From assembly GCF_018704125.1 (NCBI RefSeq), contig NZ_JAGTIS010000001.1, positions 248,001-312,000 of the forward strand: a stretch of DNA of 64,000 nucleotides. The letters are read 5' to 3'. The notes under the pieces are model-generated. The model did not search any database. It had not been told where the DNA came from and saw only the letters and a program-made list of their open reading frames with translations. The first letter of the stretch is position 1. Every line of letters begins with the position of its first letter. This stretch comes from Metapseudomonas boanensis. GTDB lineage: Bacteria > Pseudomonadota > Gammaproteobacteria > Pseudomonadales > Pseudomonadaceae. Below, piece after piece: positions 9,034-18,060 of the stretch. A program made the position numbers and the translations under genes.

Positions 9034-10401
9034 ATGCTGAAGAAGCTTTCGCTGATCGGCGCAGCCGTCGGCCTCGCGCTTTCCGCCAGTGGCTCGCTGG
9101 CGTCGGTTTCGGCTCTGGATGCCGCCAAGCTCGGCACCAGCCTTACCCCCTTCGGTGCTGAAAAGGCAGGCAACGCTGCCGGCACTATTCCGGCCTGGAC
9201 TGGCGGCATTACCCAGGCTCCGGCCGGCTACAAGTCAGGCCAGCATCACCTGGACCCGTTCCCGCAGGACAAGCCGCTGTTCACTATCACCAAGGCGAAT
9301 CTGGATCAGTACAAGGCGAACCTGACCCCGGGTCAGATCGCCATGTTCAATGCCTATCCGGACAGCTTCCAGATGCCGGTCTACACGACTCGTCGCTCGG
9401 GCTCGGCGCCGCAGTGGGTGTATGACAACAGCATCAAGAACGCCAGTACTGCCAAGTTGCTCGATGGTGGCAACGGCTTCGCCGATGCTTATGGCGGTAT
9501 CCCGTTCCCAATTCCGCAGAGCGGGGTCGAGGCGCTGTGGAACCATATCGTTCGCTACCGTGGTTCCAACATCGTGCGTCGTGCCTCGGAAGTGGCAGTG
9601 CAGCGCAACGGCGACTATGCACTGGTGACTTCGCAGCAGGAAGCGCTGTTCAAGTACTACAACCCGAAAGGTAGCTATGCGGACCTGAACAACGTCCTGT
9701 TCTACTACCTGTCCTTCACCAAGAGCCCGGCACGCTTGGCGGGCGGTGCGACCCTGGTCCACGAGACCATGGATCAGGTCAAGGACCCGCGTCAGGCCTG
9801 GGCCTACAACGCCGGTCAGCGTCGCGTACGTCGTGCGCCGAACCTGGCGTACGACACTCCAATCGCTGCCGCCGACGGCCTGCGCACAGCCGACGACACT
9901 GACATGTTCAACGGCGCGCCGGATCGCTACGACTGGAAGCTGGTAGGTAAGAAGGAGATTTACATCCCCTACAACAACTACAAGGTTTCCAGCCCCGAGG
10001 TTAAGTACAAGGACTTGCTGCAGCCGGGTCACTTGAACCCTGCGGTTACCCGTAACGAACTGCATCGCGTGTGGGTCGTAGAGGGCAAGCTGAAGCCGGG
10101 TGCCCGCCACATCTATTCCAAGCGCACCCTGTTCCTCGACGAGGACAGCTGGCAAGCCGCTGTGGTTGACCAGTACGACGGCCGTGGCGAGCTGTGGCGT
10201 GTGTCCGTCGCCTACCTCAAGAACTACTACGACCTACCGACCACTTGGTCTGCGCTGGACGTGTTCCACGATCTGCAGGCCCGCCGCTACCACGTTCAGA
10301 ACCTGGACAACGAAGAGCCGAACACCATCGACTTCACCCAGGCGATTCCGGATGACGGCTACTTCAAGCCTTCCGCCTTGCGCCGCCGCGGTACTCGTTG
10401 A
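9034..10401 (+). CDS. DUF1329 periplasmic/outer-membrane associated protein
   Basis: A 455-aa protein with a clear signal peptide (residues 1-23, MLKKLSLIGAAVGLALSASG then SLA). The mature start carries LGTSLTPFGAEKAGNAAGTIPAWTGG, the hallmark opening of DUF1329 proteins, whose fold is thought to resemble LolB-type lipoprotein carriers. No lipobox cysteine is seen. Start ATG 9034 has a GGAG 9 nt upstream. It forms an operon with the DUF1302 barrel and ends at a strong hairpin terminator. The pair probably acts together across the outer membrane, but the substrate is not known. Confidence 0.9.
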   Translation: MLKKLSLIGAAVGLALSASGSLASVSALDAAKLGTSLTPFGAEKAGNAAGTIPAWTGGITQAPAGYKSGQHHLDPFPQDKPLFTITKANLDQYKANLTPGQIAMFNAYPDSFQMPVYTTRRSGSAPQWVYDNSIKNASTAKLLDGGNGFADAYGGIPFPIPQSGVEALWNHIVRYRGSNIVRRASEVAVQRNGDYALVTSQQEALFKYYNPKGSYADLNNVLFYYLSFTKSPARLAGGATLVHETMDQVKDPRQAWAYNAGQRRVRRAPNLAYDTPIAAADGLRTADDTDMFNGAPDRYDWKLVGKKEIYIPYNNYKVSSPEVKYKDLLQPGHLNPAVTRNELHRVWVVEGKLKPGARHIYSKRTLFLDEDSWQAAVVDQYDGRGELWRVSVAYLKNYYDLPTTWSALDVFHDLQARRYHVQNLDNEEPNTIDFTQAIPDDGYFKPSALRRRGTR

Positions 10402-10460
10402 TCACGTGGTCTGGCCTGTCCTGATGCAGGATTACCCCGATCAGTCCTGATTCCAGGACT

Positions 10461-10628
10461 TCATAACGCCCGATGCAGTGCATCGGGCGTTTTGTATTTC
10501 GGGGTTTGGTTCGGGCGCTTCTGGCTTTGGATCTCAATAGCCTTGCGCACCATGCGACGGGCCTCCGCCAGGTTCTGGGGGCGCGGGGTCAGCAGAATGC
10601 TGGCCCCTCCTGAACAAGGGTCTTGCAT
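10461..10628 (-). CDS. Possible small protein downstream of queD
   Basis: A 55-aa minus-strand frame starting 24 bp after the queD stop. The product is basic and contains the helix-like stretch LAEARRMVRKAIEIQSQ. No strong ribosome-binding site is seen, and the 3' end runs through the DUF1329 terminator hairpin, which argues against coding. It was noted because the frame is clean and follows queD on the same strand. I do not recognise it. Confidence 0.25.
   Translation of the reverse strand: MQDPCSGGASILLTPRPQNLAEARRMVRKAIEIQSQKRPNQTPKYKTPDALHRAL
10465..10494. terminator. Hairpin terminator after the DUF1329 gene
   Basis: A stem AACGCCCGATG(CA) with (TG)CATCGGGCGTT directly followed by TTTT. 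The A-rich left edge means it could also work for the minus strand, where queD and a short ORF are read towards it. Confidence 0.8.
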
Positions 10629-10652
10629 ACCAGGACTGGGCAGTAGCGAAAA

Positions 10653-11009
10653 TCAGTCGCCTCGATATTCGCAACCGCTGGTGCAAGTCTCATGGATGCG
10701 GACTCTGGATAGCTCGGGCAACAGGGGCTTGAGTTGCTGCCAGATCCACTTGGCCAGGACCTCGCTGGTCGGATTTTCCAGGCCAGGGATCTCGTTCAGG
10801 TAGTTGTGGTCCAGCTGCTCGTAGAACGGCTTGAAGATTGCCTTGATCTCTGAGAAGTCTCTGATCCAGCCGGTGTAGGGATCAACTTCGCCTTCTATGT
10901 AGATGGCGACTCGAAAGGAGTGACCATGCAACCGACCACACTTGTGCCCTGCAGGCACGTGGGGGAGTCGATGGGCAGCTTCGAACATGAATTCTTTGAA
11001 CAGTTCCAC
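10653..11009 (-). CDS. queD: 6-carboxytetrahydropterin synthase QueD
   Basis: A 118-aa cytoplasmic enzyme that turns 7,8-dihydroneopterin triphosphate into 6-carboxy-tetrahydropterin, the first committed step to preQ0 and queuosine. Zinc-binding histidines are visible in FEAAHRLP and in LHGHSF; the catalytic Cys is in GHKCGRLHG, and the C-terminal HETCTSG block contains the conserved Glu. Length fits the family (about 118-120 aa). queF, for the preQ0 reductase of the same pathway, lies 9 kb away at 20258. Upstream is a divergently spaced but same-strand hypothetical gene. Confidence 0.93.
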   Translation of the reverse strand: MELFKEFMFEAAHRLPHVPAGHKCGRLHGHSFRVAIYIEGEVDPYTGWIRDFSEIKAIFKPFYEQLDHNYLNEIPGLENPTSEVLAKWIWQQLKPLLPELSRVRIHETCTSGCEYRGD

Positions 11010-11063
11010 TCTATTGCGCTCTGAGGATGACGGCCAGGGTGCTGGCCAAAGCAGGCTTAGAGT

Positions 11064-11342
11064 TTACCAGCTATCCCCTGTCTTGACTCGAAGGACAAGC
11101 TCCTGGGGGGCGCTACTCTGGCTCGTCTCTGGAGCTGGTGTGCAATGTTGCAGCAGCTCACCTAGCTGCTTTGCCAGGTAAGTTTGAAAGCGACCATCAC
11201 GCCAGTATTCGAGGTGGCTGAGAGGCGTATGCCGCTTGTACCAGAGGCCCACGGGCATGGGGACGTCTTCTCGAACGATGTCGGCGTAACCCCGGGCGGG
11301 CCGCAATGGATAGCCATGGAGGATCGCGGTGGCGAGTTGCAT
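11064..11342 (-). CDS. Conserved-looking hypothetical protein, 92 aa
   Basis: A small soluble protein with no recognised domain. It starts MQLATAILHGYPLRPARGY and contains MPVGLWYKRHTPLSHLEYW, which is rich in aromatic and basic residues. The ATG at 11342 is chosen over an upstream start because AAGGAGG sits 7 nt before it. It lies between the patatin-like gene and queD, all on the minus strand, with 55-60 bp spacing on each side, so it may share their transcript. Function unknown. Confidence 0.72.
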   Translation of the reverse strand: MQLATAILHGYPLRPARGYADIVREDVPMPVGLWYKRHTPLSHLEYWRDGRFQTYLAKQLGELLQHCTPAPETSQSSAPQELVLRVKTGDSW

Positions 11343-11401
11343 CCAAATCCTCCTTGATTTCCAGCGCTGCAATCTGCTGCACTGAATGACGGCTCTTCAG
11401 T

Positions 11402-12481
11402 TCACAGAGGTTGCAAGTACTTGCTGAGTTGGCCGCTATCCGCCAGCTCGAGAAACTCATCGCCCATTCGCTGGCTCTCGTTCATTGCTTTGCGCCAGTA
11501 ACGCTCCCGTGCGTCGTCGTCCCCCAGGTAGCGCTTGAAGTCGTTCCGATCGGGTAGTTTTCCGTGGGGGAGGGTAGCCAGGTATTGGCGGGAGGGGGCT
11601 AGTAGCAACACGTCCTGCAGACGGTCTGCGTCGCCTTTTCGCCAGGGCAAGCTCTTATCGAACCAGCCTGGGATTACCTTGTCGGTAAAGTGCGGATAAA
11701 GAACGATATCGTTGCCGCGATAGGGCAGGTCCAGATGATAGTCGAGCAGGCCACCGTCTCGATATGTACCCGGTCCAACACCAGGTATGTCACGCACGCC
11801 TTGCATCACCATCGGAATGGAGCCGGAGGCAAGCAAGGCATGGCGCAGATTGTCGACCCCCAGCAGGTGGTAATGGGAGGGGAGGTCATCGAGGGCATGC
11901 AGGGGTGGTTGCTGTCGTGGGTCATGAAGAATGACCCGCTCGAAATGCCGGCTCAACCTGACTCGGCCAAGCAGGTTGTTGCCGATCACTGACGAAAGTC
12001 CAAGCCCCAGGGCTCCTTTGTGATCCTGAGCAAGCAGGCCATGGCTTTTGACCACCATCACATTGAGGCGGTAGAGCGAGTTTTCGAGTATTTGCGCATC
12101 CTGACCTTGCAAGAGGTCTTCCAGCATCAGGCCACATAGTCGGCTGACTTCCGCCATTGAAACGCCCTTGGGAAAGCGCTGCGCGGTATACAGGTCGCCA
12201 AGGCGGCGAAGACCGGCAACCGGGTCCGGCAGGCAGGCACTTGCAAAGCGCCAGGAACCGATGGATGCACCTATCAGGGCACGCTCGCGCGGAGCGCGTG
12301 GTAGCCAGTCCCCGAACAGCGCCAGGTCCAGGCCCTGAATGCCAAGGGCCTTGGGGCCGCCAGCCGCGCCCGGCAGTACGCCAACGTCAGCTGGCTTCAG
12401 GCCTTCTTCACGTATGCGTGAGAGCGCGCGCTTTCCTGCACGTAGGGTGAGGGATGGGAACTTGATCTGAACGGCGCTCAT
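11402..12481 (-). CDS. Patatin-like phospholipase family protein
   Basis: A 359-aa protein with the patatin Ser-Asp dyad. The glycine-rich oxyanion stretch AAGGPKALG (about residues 40-48) precedes the nucleophile elbow GASIGSWR (GxSxG, about 70-77), and the catalytic Asp lies in YRDGGLLDYH (about residues 238-247). Such enzymes hydrolyse acyl chains of phospholipids or other lipids. No signal peptide or type V secretion barrel is visible, so it should be cytoplasmic or peripheral. It is transcribed divergently from the PepSY/BqsRS cluster with 190 bp between the starts. Confidence 0.9.
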   Translation of the reverse strand: MSAVQIKFPSLTLRAGKRALSRIREEGLKPADVGVLPGAAGGPKALGIQGLDLALFGDWLPRAPRERALIGASIGSWRFASACLPDPVAGLRRLGDLYTAQRFPKGVSMAEVSRLCGLMLEDLLQGQDAQILENSLYRLNVMVVKSHGLLAQDHKGALGLGLSSVIGNNLLGRVRLSRHFERVILHDPRQQPPLHALDDLPSHYHLLGVDNLRHALLASGSIPMVMQGVRDIPGVGPGTYRDGGLLDYHLDLPYRGNDIVLYPHFTDKVIPGWFDKSLPWRKGDADRLQDVLLLAPSRQYLATLPHGKLPDRNDFKRYLGDDDARERYWRKAMNESQRMGDEFLELADSGQLSKYLQPL

Positions 12482-12591
12482 GCAGGCCTCCGAGATACGA
12501 GATGGCGATTATAGTGCCGCACGTATCGACACCAAGTCGCTTCACCGGCTGAATGATGCTTTCCGCGTTTGCTATGGTTTATCGATTGCGT

Positions 12592-12616
12592 TTAAGCAAA
12601 TTCAGCTTCAATTAAG
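12592..12616 (+). promoter_or_regulatory. Candidate BqsR-type binding repeat
   Basis: TTCAG at 12601 and TTAAG at 12612 are separated by exactly 6 nt, one mismatch from the TTAAG-N6-TTAAG tandem reported for BqsR; another TTAAG sits at 12592. The site lies 56-80 bp before the first PepSY gene, which fits autoregulation of the PepSY-PepSY-RR-HK operon. Confidence 0.5.
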
Positions 12617-12671
12617 TGGCTCCAGGTAACTTGGCTCCATCGAAATCTGACAGTCCACTAGGAGCTGAGCC

Positions 12672-12980
12672 ATGAAGAAACTCGCTACTCTGTTCGCCGC
12701 CACCGCTGTTCTTGCCGCTGCCGGTATGGCTCAAGCTCGTGATCTTGGCCCGGACGAGGCCCTCAAGCTGCGTGATGCAGGGACCATTCAATCCTTTGAG
12801 AAACTGAATGCGGCAGCGCTTGCCAAGCACCCTGGCGGAGCCATCAATGAGACCGAGCTTGAAGAGGAATACGGGCGCTACATCTACCAGGTGGAGTTGC
12901 GCGATGCCCAAAGCGTGCAATGGGATCTTGAGCTTGACGCTACCAGTGGCCAGATCCTCAAGGATCACCAGGACGACTGA
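12672..12980 (+). CDS. Exported PepSY domain protein 1
   Basis: A 102-aa protein with a Sec signal peptide ending at AQA (about residue 22) and a single PepSY domain. The C-terminal block RYIYQVELRDAQSVQWDLELD with ATSGQILKD is the typical PepSY strand pair. The mature part is strongly acidic. It is the first gene of a four-gene operon with a second PepSY protein and a two-component system; such proteins are probably periplasmic modulators of the sensor kinase or metal-handling factors. The start has GGAGCTG 8-14 nt upstream. Confidence 0.87.
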   Translation: MKKLATLFAATAVLAAAGMAQARDLGPDEALKLRDAGTIQSFEKLNAAALAKHPGGAINETELEEEYGRYIYQVELRDAQSVQWDLELDATSGQILKDHQDD

Positions 12981-13294
12981 TGCGCTGGGTTTTGCGCTAC
13001 AGCGGAATCATCGCCCTGATCCTGGCCTGCTTCGCTCTTGAGGCGATCGCGCGGGACCTGGATCAGGACGAAGCGCTGAAACTCCGCGAAGAGGGTGTCA
13101 TTCTTCCCCTTGACCAGCTCATGCGCAGCGCCCTGGGGCAATACCCGGGGGCGCGCCTCCTTGAGGCCGAGCTGGAAGAGGAGGATGACGTCTACATTTA
13201 CGAGGTGGAATTGCTGACCGCCGACGGTACAGTGCGCGAACTGGAACTGGATGCTCGGGACGGGCGCATCCTGAAGGATGAGGAAGACGACTGA
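12980..13294 (+). CDS. Exported PepSY domain protein 2
   Basis: A 104-aa paralogue of the preceding protein (both share DEALKLR and the YIYEVEL / DGRILKDE pattern), suggesting tandem duplication. The N-terminus ([22 protein letters not shown]) is a signal peptide or anchor. The mature part is acidic, ending in EEDD, which would suit cation binding. ATG shares a base with the stop of PepSY 1, and its stop overlaps the ATG of the response regulator, so all are translationally coupled. Confidence 0.87.
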   Translation: MRWVLRYSGIIALILACFALEAIARDLDQDEALKLREEGVILPLDQLMRSALGQYPGARLLEAELEEEDDVYIYEVELLTADGTVRELELDARDGRILKDEEDD

Positions 13295-13962
13295 TGCGCT
13301 TGTTGTTGGTGGAAGACCATGTGCCACTGGCGGATGAGCTGACCAGTAATCTGGGACGGCAGGGATATGCCGTGGACTGGCTCACGGATGGCCGTGACGC
13401 GTCGCATCAGGGAGCCAGTGAACCTTATGACTTGATCATCCTTGACCTTGGGTTGCCGGGAAAGCCGGGGCTGGATGTGCTGCGAGAGTGGCGCGCAGGT
13501 GGTGTCACGACTCCGGTGCTGGTGTTGACGGCCCGCGGCTCATGGGCTGAGCGAATCGAGGGGCTCAAGGCAGGGGCCGACGACTACCTGACCAAACCAT
13601 TCCACCCCGAAGAGCTGGCCTTGCGCATCCAGGCCTTGCTCCGCCGCGCTCATGGGCTGGCCAACCAGGCACAGCTGGAGGCTGCTGGCTTGCAGTTGGA
13701 TGAAAGCCGCCAATGCGTGAGTCGACATGGTGAGGAAGTTCAGCTCACCGCGGCTGAGTTTCGCTTGCTACGTTACTTCATGCTTCATTCTGGTCAATTG
13801 CTCTCCAAGAGCCACCTGGCCGAGCACCTTTACGATGGTGAAACGGAGCGTGACTCCAATGTCATCGAGGTCCATGTGAACCACCTGCGGCGCAAGCTGG
13901 GGCGGGAGGTCATCGAGACGCGAAGGGGGCAAGGCTACCGTTTCACCGGTGGGAACCAATGA
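13294..13962 (+). CDS. bqsR: OmpR-family response regulator, BqsR/CarR-like
   Basis: A 222-aa DNA-binding regulator. The receiver domain has the acidic pocket VEDH, the phospho-acceptor Asp in [10 protein letters not shown] (about residue 51), VLTARG and the Lys in LTKPF (about 100-104). The C-terminal winged helix ends in [12 protein letters not shown]. Position after two PepSY genes and before a histidine kinase matches the BqsRS (CarRS) locus of pseudomonads, which responds to ferrous iron or calcium. Assignment to BqsR rests on gene order and on a matching DNA repeat upstream; PhoP/QseB-type regulators are similar in sequence. Confidence 0.88.
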   Translation: MRLLLVEDHVPLADELTSNLGRQGYAVDWLTDGRDASHQGASEPYDLIILDLGLPGKPGLDVLREWRAGGVTTPVLVLTARGSWAERIEGLKAGADDYLTKPFHPEELALRIQALLRRAHGLANQAQLEAAGLQLDESRQCVSRHGEEVQLTAAEFRLLRYFMLHSGQLLSKSHLAEHLYDGETERDSNVIEVHVNHLRRKLGREVIETRRGQGYRFTGGNQ

Positions 13963-15293
13963 GTTCGATCCAGCGTCGGCTGAGTCTTGGCCTGATCGGC
14001 ACCTTGCTGCTTGTCGGGCTGGTGCTGGCGCAGACGAGTCTCTGGTTGTTCGACCTGGGCTTGCGGCGTTACCTCGCCAAGGGACTGCAGAGCGAAGCTG
14101 AATTGCTGCTGGGATCGCTCGTCCGGGGGGCCAGCGGTCTCCAACTGGACGAGCAGCGTCTCAATCCTGCTCACCAGCAGCCGTATTCCGGTCGCTATTT
14201 CATTATTCAGTTGGACGATCATCCGTGGCGTTCCCGCTCACTCTGGGACAGCGAGCTGGCGATGCCTGCCCAGGTAGGCCTTGCTTCAGGGTTGCTGAAA
14301 GGGCCAGGGGGGCAGGAGCTACTTGCTTGGCGTGGTGATTATCGCCGCTTTGGTCGTCAGGTCCGGATTGCCGTGGCGCAGGACTACACCCCGGTGCTGG
14401 AAAGCTTCCGCAGGATCCAGTGGACGGGCATGGCGCTTGGGGTCGCAGGGTTGGCGCTCATTCTCGCCTTGCAGCGCATTACTGTGCGCCGGGCCTTGCG
14501 ACCCCTGGAGGACGTGCGTCACCAGATCGCCCAGTTGCAGCAGGGGCAACGCAGCGAGCTCGACCAGCGGGTGCCGCTTGAGCTGGAACCGCTGGTGGCC
14601 CAGATCAACCACCTATTGGCGCATACGGAAGGTACATTGATGCGCTCGCGCAATGCCCTCGGCAACCTGGGGCATGCACTGAAAACCCCCTTGGCGGTGT
14701 TGATGAGCCTGACTGAGCGCGACGAGATTCGAGCTATGCCAGAGCTACGTGCGAGGCTGCGTGACCAGTTGGAGCAAATCGAGCAGCGCTTAGGGCGTGA
14801 GCTGGGGCGCGCGAGGATGGCCGGTGAGGCGCTGCCGGGCGCGCATTTCGATTGTGCAGCAGAGTTGCCGAGCTTGCTTGCAACCTTGACCATGGTTCAT
14901 GGCTCCGGTCTTGATCTGGTCTGGCAAGCGCCAGAGGGGCTGCGCTTGCCGTGGGACCGCGAGGATCTTCTGGAACTGCTAGGCAATCTCCTGGACAACG
15001 CCTGCAAGTGGGCCGACAGCAAGGTGAGCCTGACCATCTCAGCGGAGAAGGAGGGATACAGCTTGTGTGTAGACGACGATGGCCCCGGCATTGCAGAGGG
15101 GAAGCGTGAAGAGGTGCTCAGTCGTGGAACCCGTCTGGATGAGCAGGTGGCTGGGCATGGGCTCGGCCTTGGCATCGTGCGTGACATTGTCGATGCCTGG
15201 GGCGGGCGCATGAGTCTTCTCGACAGCCCCTTGGGCGGTTTGCGCGTTCGCGTTGATTTGCCCCCGCGAAGCCCGGCAGGCAAGCCCGCTTGA
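13959..15293 (+). CDS. bqsS: Sensor histidine kinase, BqsS/CarS-like
   Basis: A 444-aa inner-membrane kinase. Two transmembrane helices (about residues 8-30 and 150-168) enclose a roughly 120-residue periplasmic sensor. HAMP-like residues follow, then an H-box in [10 protein letters not shown]-box in [13 protein letters not shown] and G boxes DDDGPGI and [10 protein letters not shown] do not see a strict RExxE iron-sensing motif in the periplasmic part, although that motif has been linked to Fe(II) sensing in BqsS; the signal here could therefore differ. It is coupled to the regulator by a 4-bp overlap. Confidence 0.88.
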   Translation: MSSIQRRLSLGLIGTLLLVGLVLAQTSLWLFDLGLRRYLAKGLQSEAELLLGSLVRGASGLQLDEQRLNPAHQQPYSGRYFIIQLDDHPWRSRSLWDSELAMPAQVGLASGLLKGPGGQELLAWRGDYRRFGRQVRIAVAQDYTPVLESFRRIQWTGMALGVAGLALILALQRITVRRALRPLEDVRHQIAQLQQGQRSELDQRVPLELEPLVAQINHLLAHTEGTLMRSRNALGNLGHALKTPLAVLMSLTERDEIRAMPELRARLRDQLEQIEQRLGRELGRARMAGEALPGAHFDCAAELPSLLATLTMVHGSGLDLVWQAPEGLRLPWDREDLLELLGNLLDNACKWADSKVSLTISAEKEGYSLCVDDDGPGIAEGKREEVLSRGTRLDEQVAGHGLGLGIVRDIVDAWGGRMSLLDSPLGGLRVRVDLPPRSPAGKPA

Positions 15294-15361
15294 CCTGCCT
15301 CAGCGCAGGAATCGCGGGCGCTGATACGCTTCAATCAATCGATATTGAACAGGAAGGCAAT

Positions 15362-15829
15362 ATGCATCCCTTCGACTCGCCGCAGCCGCCACGCCTGGCA
15401 GTGCTTCTAGGTTATGCGGGGCTCTTGCCCTTCGCAAGCGGTGCCTTGGGCATCTGGTTCACCCCTGTAGGTTGGCGGCCGTTGGTGTTGGCGGCTCTGC
15501 TGGACTACGCAGCGGTGATCCTGGGATTCATGGGGGCTATTCATTGGGGATTGGCGATGCGGGCCCATGAGGAGAGCGAGGCCGCCCGTTTGCAGTTGGG
15601 GCTTTCAGTGATACCGGCATTGCTCGGTTGGTTCGCTGTAGCGGCGGTGTTGCCGGTATTGTTGGCTATAGGGTTGTTGCTGGTGGCCTATATCGGCCTT
15701 TACCTGGCCGATCTGCATGCGGTGCGCCTTGGATTGGCGCCGGCATGGTACGGACCGTTGCGTCGTCCACTGACGTTTGCGGTGGTCGTTTGCCTACTGG
15801 TTACCTGGTGCGGGTTACTGCTTGCCTAA
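15362..15829 (+). CDS. DUF3429 membrane protein
   Basis: A 155-aa integral membrane protein with about five hydrophobic helices and the motif FMGAIHWGLAM typical of DUF3429. Function unknown. AGGAAGG precedes the ATG. The stop overlaps the end of the convergent NadR-like gene by 15 bp (15815-15829). It follows the BqsS gene by 68 bp on the same strand and may be the last gene of that operon. Confidence 0.87.
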   Translation: MHPFDSPQPPRLAVLLGYAGLLPFASGALGIWFTPVGWRPLVLAALLDYAAVILGFMGAIHWGLAMRAHEESEAARLQLGLSVIPALLGWFAVAAVLPVLLAIGLLLVAYIGLYLADLHAVRLGLAPAWYGPLRRPLTFAVVVCLLVTWCGLLLA

Positions 15830-16342
15830 CCAGCGTTCCAACCAGTCGAGGGCTTGATGGCGTCGCTCCTTCCAGGAGCCTTCGAGTACGAGGTACGGTC
15901 GCTGATGTTGGTCCAGCCAGTCTCGGCAGTCATTGAAGAACGCTTTGCGGTCAGCCAGTTGTGGCTGGCACCGCTGGCCGTCGTCGATCCACTCCATTTG
16001 CTCGGGGTTCAGCAGGAAATGAAAGTCGTATCGCCGGGCCAGCAGTTCGGACTCCAGCCAGCCGGGGCAGGTCCCAAACAGCCTTTGGCTCCAGAGCAGG
16101 TTGCTCAGCAGATGGGTGTCGAGGATCAGCAGGGGCGGACGTTCGGCGCGCGCGGCATCCTCCCAGGCAAGCTGGCCACGGGCGATGGTGGGAATGTCGG
16201 TATAGCAGGTGTCACGCTGTTCCTGATCGATGAAGTGGCGGACGTACTCCCCGACGATGAGCCCGCCAGCCGCTGCCTGGATCTCGTTGGCCAAGGCGCT
16301 CTTGCCGCTGGATTCCGGCCCCGTCAGAGCCAATATCTTCAT
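15815..16342 (-). CDS. NadR-like nucleotide kinase (nicotinamide riboside kinase type)
   Basis: A 175-aa P-loop protein with the Walker A motif GPESSGKS at residues 8-15 and an otherwise ATPase-like layout (LILDTHLLSN, FLLNPEQMEW). It corresponds to the ribosylnicotinamide kinase half of NadR. The start ATG overlaps the stop of pnuC by 4 bp, so the transporter and the kinase are made together: uptake of nicotinamide riboside followed by trapping through phosphorylation to NMN. A much longer frame extends upstream through pnuC but is not protein-like. Confidence 0.85.
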   Translation of the reverse strand: MKILALTGPESSGKSALANEIQAAAGGLIVGEYVRHFIDQEQRDTCYTDIPTIARGQLAWEDAARAERPPLLILDTHLLSNLLWSQRLFGTCPGWLESELLARRYDFHFLLNPEQMEWIDDGQRCQPQLADRKAFFNDCRDWLDQHQRPYLVLEGSWKERRHQALDWLERWLGKQ

Positions 16343-16905
16343 GTCGCCGCTAGGACCGGGTCGCGACGCCATGCATTCCAGCCTTGCACGGCGAGCAAAG
16401 TGAAAAGCGCATAAAGGGCTGCTGTGAGGTACAGGCCCTTGTCGAGGAACAGCACGACAAAAAGCACGTCCAAGGCAATCCAGAGTAGCCAGCACTCCAC
16501 GCGCTTCTGAGCCATCCACCACTGGGCTACCAAGCTGAATGCAGTCAGGGCTGCGTCCATCCAGGGGGCTGCTGCATCGGTCCAGTTCGCCATGGCATAG
16601 CCAAGGGCCACGCTGCCCGCAGTGCCGGCCAGCATGCCGATACCCAGCTGTGCAGAGGTCAATCGGCTTACCTGGCGGCCACCTTGAGCAGCGCTGCTGC
16701 GGGTCCATTGTCGCCAGCCATAAAGTTGCAGGGCGGCATAGACCAGTTGCAGGAGCATGTCCGAATAGAGCTTCACTTCGAAGAATATCCAGCTGTACAT
16801 CAGCACCATGACGAGGCCGATCGGCCAGCACCAGGGATTTTGTCGGGTGGTGAGCCAAACGGCCAGGACCCCAAGGGCAGCGGCGGAGAGTTCAAGCGGC
16901 GACAC
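16339..16905 (-). CDS. pnuC: Nicotinamide riboside transporter PnuC
   Basis: A 188-aa inner-membrane transporter with about seven transmembrane helices and the Trp-rich motifs of the PnuC family (NPWCWPIGLV near residue 23, ALQLYGWRQW near residue 58, a late VECWLLWIALDV). It takes up nicotinamide riboside for NAD salvage. The downstream coupled kinase supports this over the related thiamine transporter PnuT, as does the lack of a visible TPP riboswitch in the 260 bp before it. Transcribed divergently from uppP. Confidence 0.9.
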   Translation of the reverse strand: MSPLELSAAALGVLAVWLTTRQNPWCWPIGLVMVLMYSWIFFEVKLYSDMLLQLVYAALQLYGWRQWTRSSAAQGGRQVSRLTSAQLGIGMLAGTAGSVALGYAMANWTDAAAPWMDAALTAFSLVAQWWMAQKRVECWLLWIALDVLFVVLFLDKGLYLTAALYALFTLLAVQGWNAWRRDPVLAAT

Positions 16906-17165
16906 GAGAAGGCCTCAAAGCGTGGACGGGCAATTGTACCGACTTGCTCGTCCAGGTGCCGCGAAACGCATGGGCTTTCGGCCTCACTTTGGCTCGTCAT
17001 CTCTGTTAGGATTTCGCCCGCCGTGGATGGGCATGCGTGACAGCCCGTCGTTTCGGAACCAGTGCCAATGGCTCTCGGTCTATCACGGCCAGCCTCACTG
17101 GGCTTACAGCTATCCGCACACTCAGCATGGGCCACCTTTAAGGCGAGCCTCGGGGGAATGTTTTG

Positions 17166-17996
17166 ATGGATTTCATGACGGCCATGCAGGCCATCATTCT
17201 AGGGATTGTCGAGGGACTGACAGAGTTCCTTCCGATATCCAGTACTGGGCACCAGATCGTTGTTGCCGACTTGCTGGGCTTTACTGGTGAGCGTGCCATT
17301 GCCTTCAACATCATCATCCAGCTTGCGGCCATCCTGGCCGTGGTCTGGGAGTATCGGAACAAGATCATCGAAGTGGTAGTTGGGCTGCCAACCCAGCAAA
17401 AGGCGCAGCGTTTCACTGTTAACCTGCTGGTCGCCTTCCTGCCCGCCGTTGTGCTGGGCGTCTCGTTTGCCGACCTTATCCACCACTACTTGTTCAACCC
17501 GATCACTGTGGCGAGCGCACTGGTGGTCGGAGGTGTCGTGATGCTTTGGGCCGAGCAGCGCACTCACCGAATCCAGGCGGAAACAGTCGATGACATGTCC
17601 TGGAAGCATGCCTTGAAGGTCGGTTGTGCTCAGTGCCTGGCACTGATCCCGGGTACGTCCCGATCCGGCGCAACGATCATCGGCGGCCTTCTGTTCGGTC
17701 TTTCCCGCAAGGCGGCTACAGAGTTTTCCTTCTTCCTCGCAATGCCCACCATGGTCGGCGCTGCGGTTTACTCCGGATACAAGTACCGCGACCTGTTCCA
17801 GCCAGGCGACCTGCCGGTCTTCGCGCTGGGCTTCGTGGTGTCGTTCATCTTCGCAATGATCGCCGTGCGCGGGCTGCTGAAGTTCATTGGCAGCCACAGC
17901 TATGCCGCCTTTGCCTGGTACCGTATCGGCTTCGGTCTGTTGATCCTGGCGACCTGGCAATTCGGCATGATCGACTGGTCGACTGCCCAAGGCTGA
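17166..17996 (+). CDS. uppP: Undecaprenyl-diphosphatase UppP (BacA)
   Basis: A 276-aa inner-membrane enzyme that dephosphorylates undecaprenyl pyrophosphate to recycle the lipid carrier for peptidoglycan and O-antigen; it can give bacitracin tolerance. The two family signatures are present: [17 protein letters not shown] (about residues 13-29) and [10 protein letters not shown] (about 170-179), the latter containing the catalytic Ser and Arg. GGGGG stands about 10 nt before ATG 17166; the TTG at 17163 is a less likely start. Confidence 0.95.
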   Translation: MDFMTAMQAIILGIVEGLTEFLPISSTGHQIVVADLLGFTGERAIAFNIIIQLAAILAVVWEYRNKIIEVVVGLPTQQKAQRFTVNLLVAFLPAVVLGVSFADLIHHYLFNPITVASALVVGGVVMLWAEQRTHRIQAETVDDMSWKHALKVGCAQCLALIPGTSRSGATIIGGLLFGLSRKAATEFSFFLAMPTMVGAAVYSGYKYRDLFQPGDLPVFALGFVVSFIFAMIAVRGLLKFIGSHSYAAFAWYRIGFGLLILATWQFGMIDWSTAQG

Positions 17997-18015
17997 GGCC
18001 TGTTCCAGAATCGTG

Positions 18016-18046
18016 GATCAAGGCGTGCTCCGGGCACGCCTTGATC
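18016..18046. terminator. Terminator hairpin between convergent uppP and copS-like genes
   Basis: A 13-bp perfect stem GATCAAGGCGTGC / GCACGCCTTGATC with a 5-nt loop, located between two convergent genes. Only GTTT follows on the plus strand, so termination strength is uncertain. Confidence 0.6.
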
Positions 18047-18060
18047 GTTTCCGGGGGGGG

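Noticed and set aside
16906-17165. TPP or NAD riboswitch before pnuC
   Set aside because: No conserved TPP core on the minus strand and no convincing NAD-type motif.
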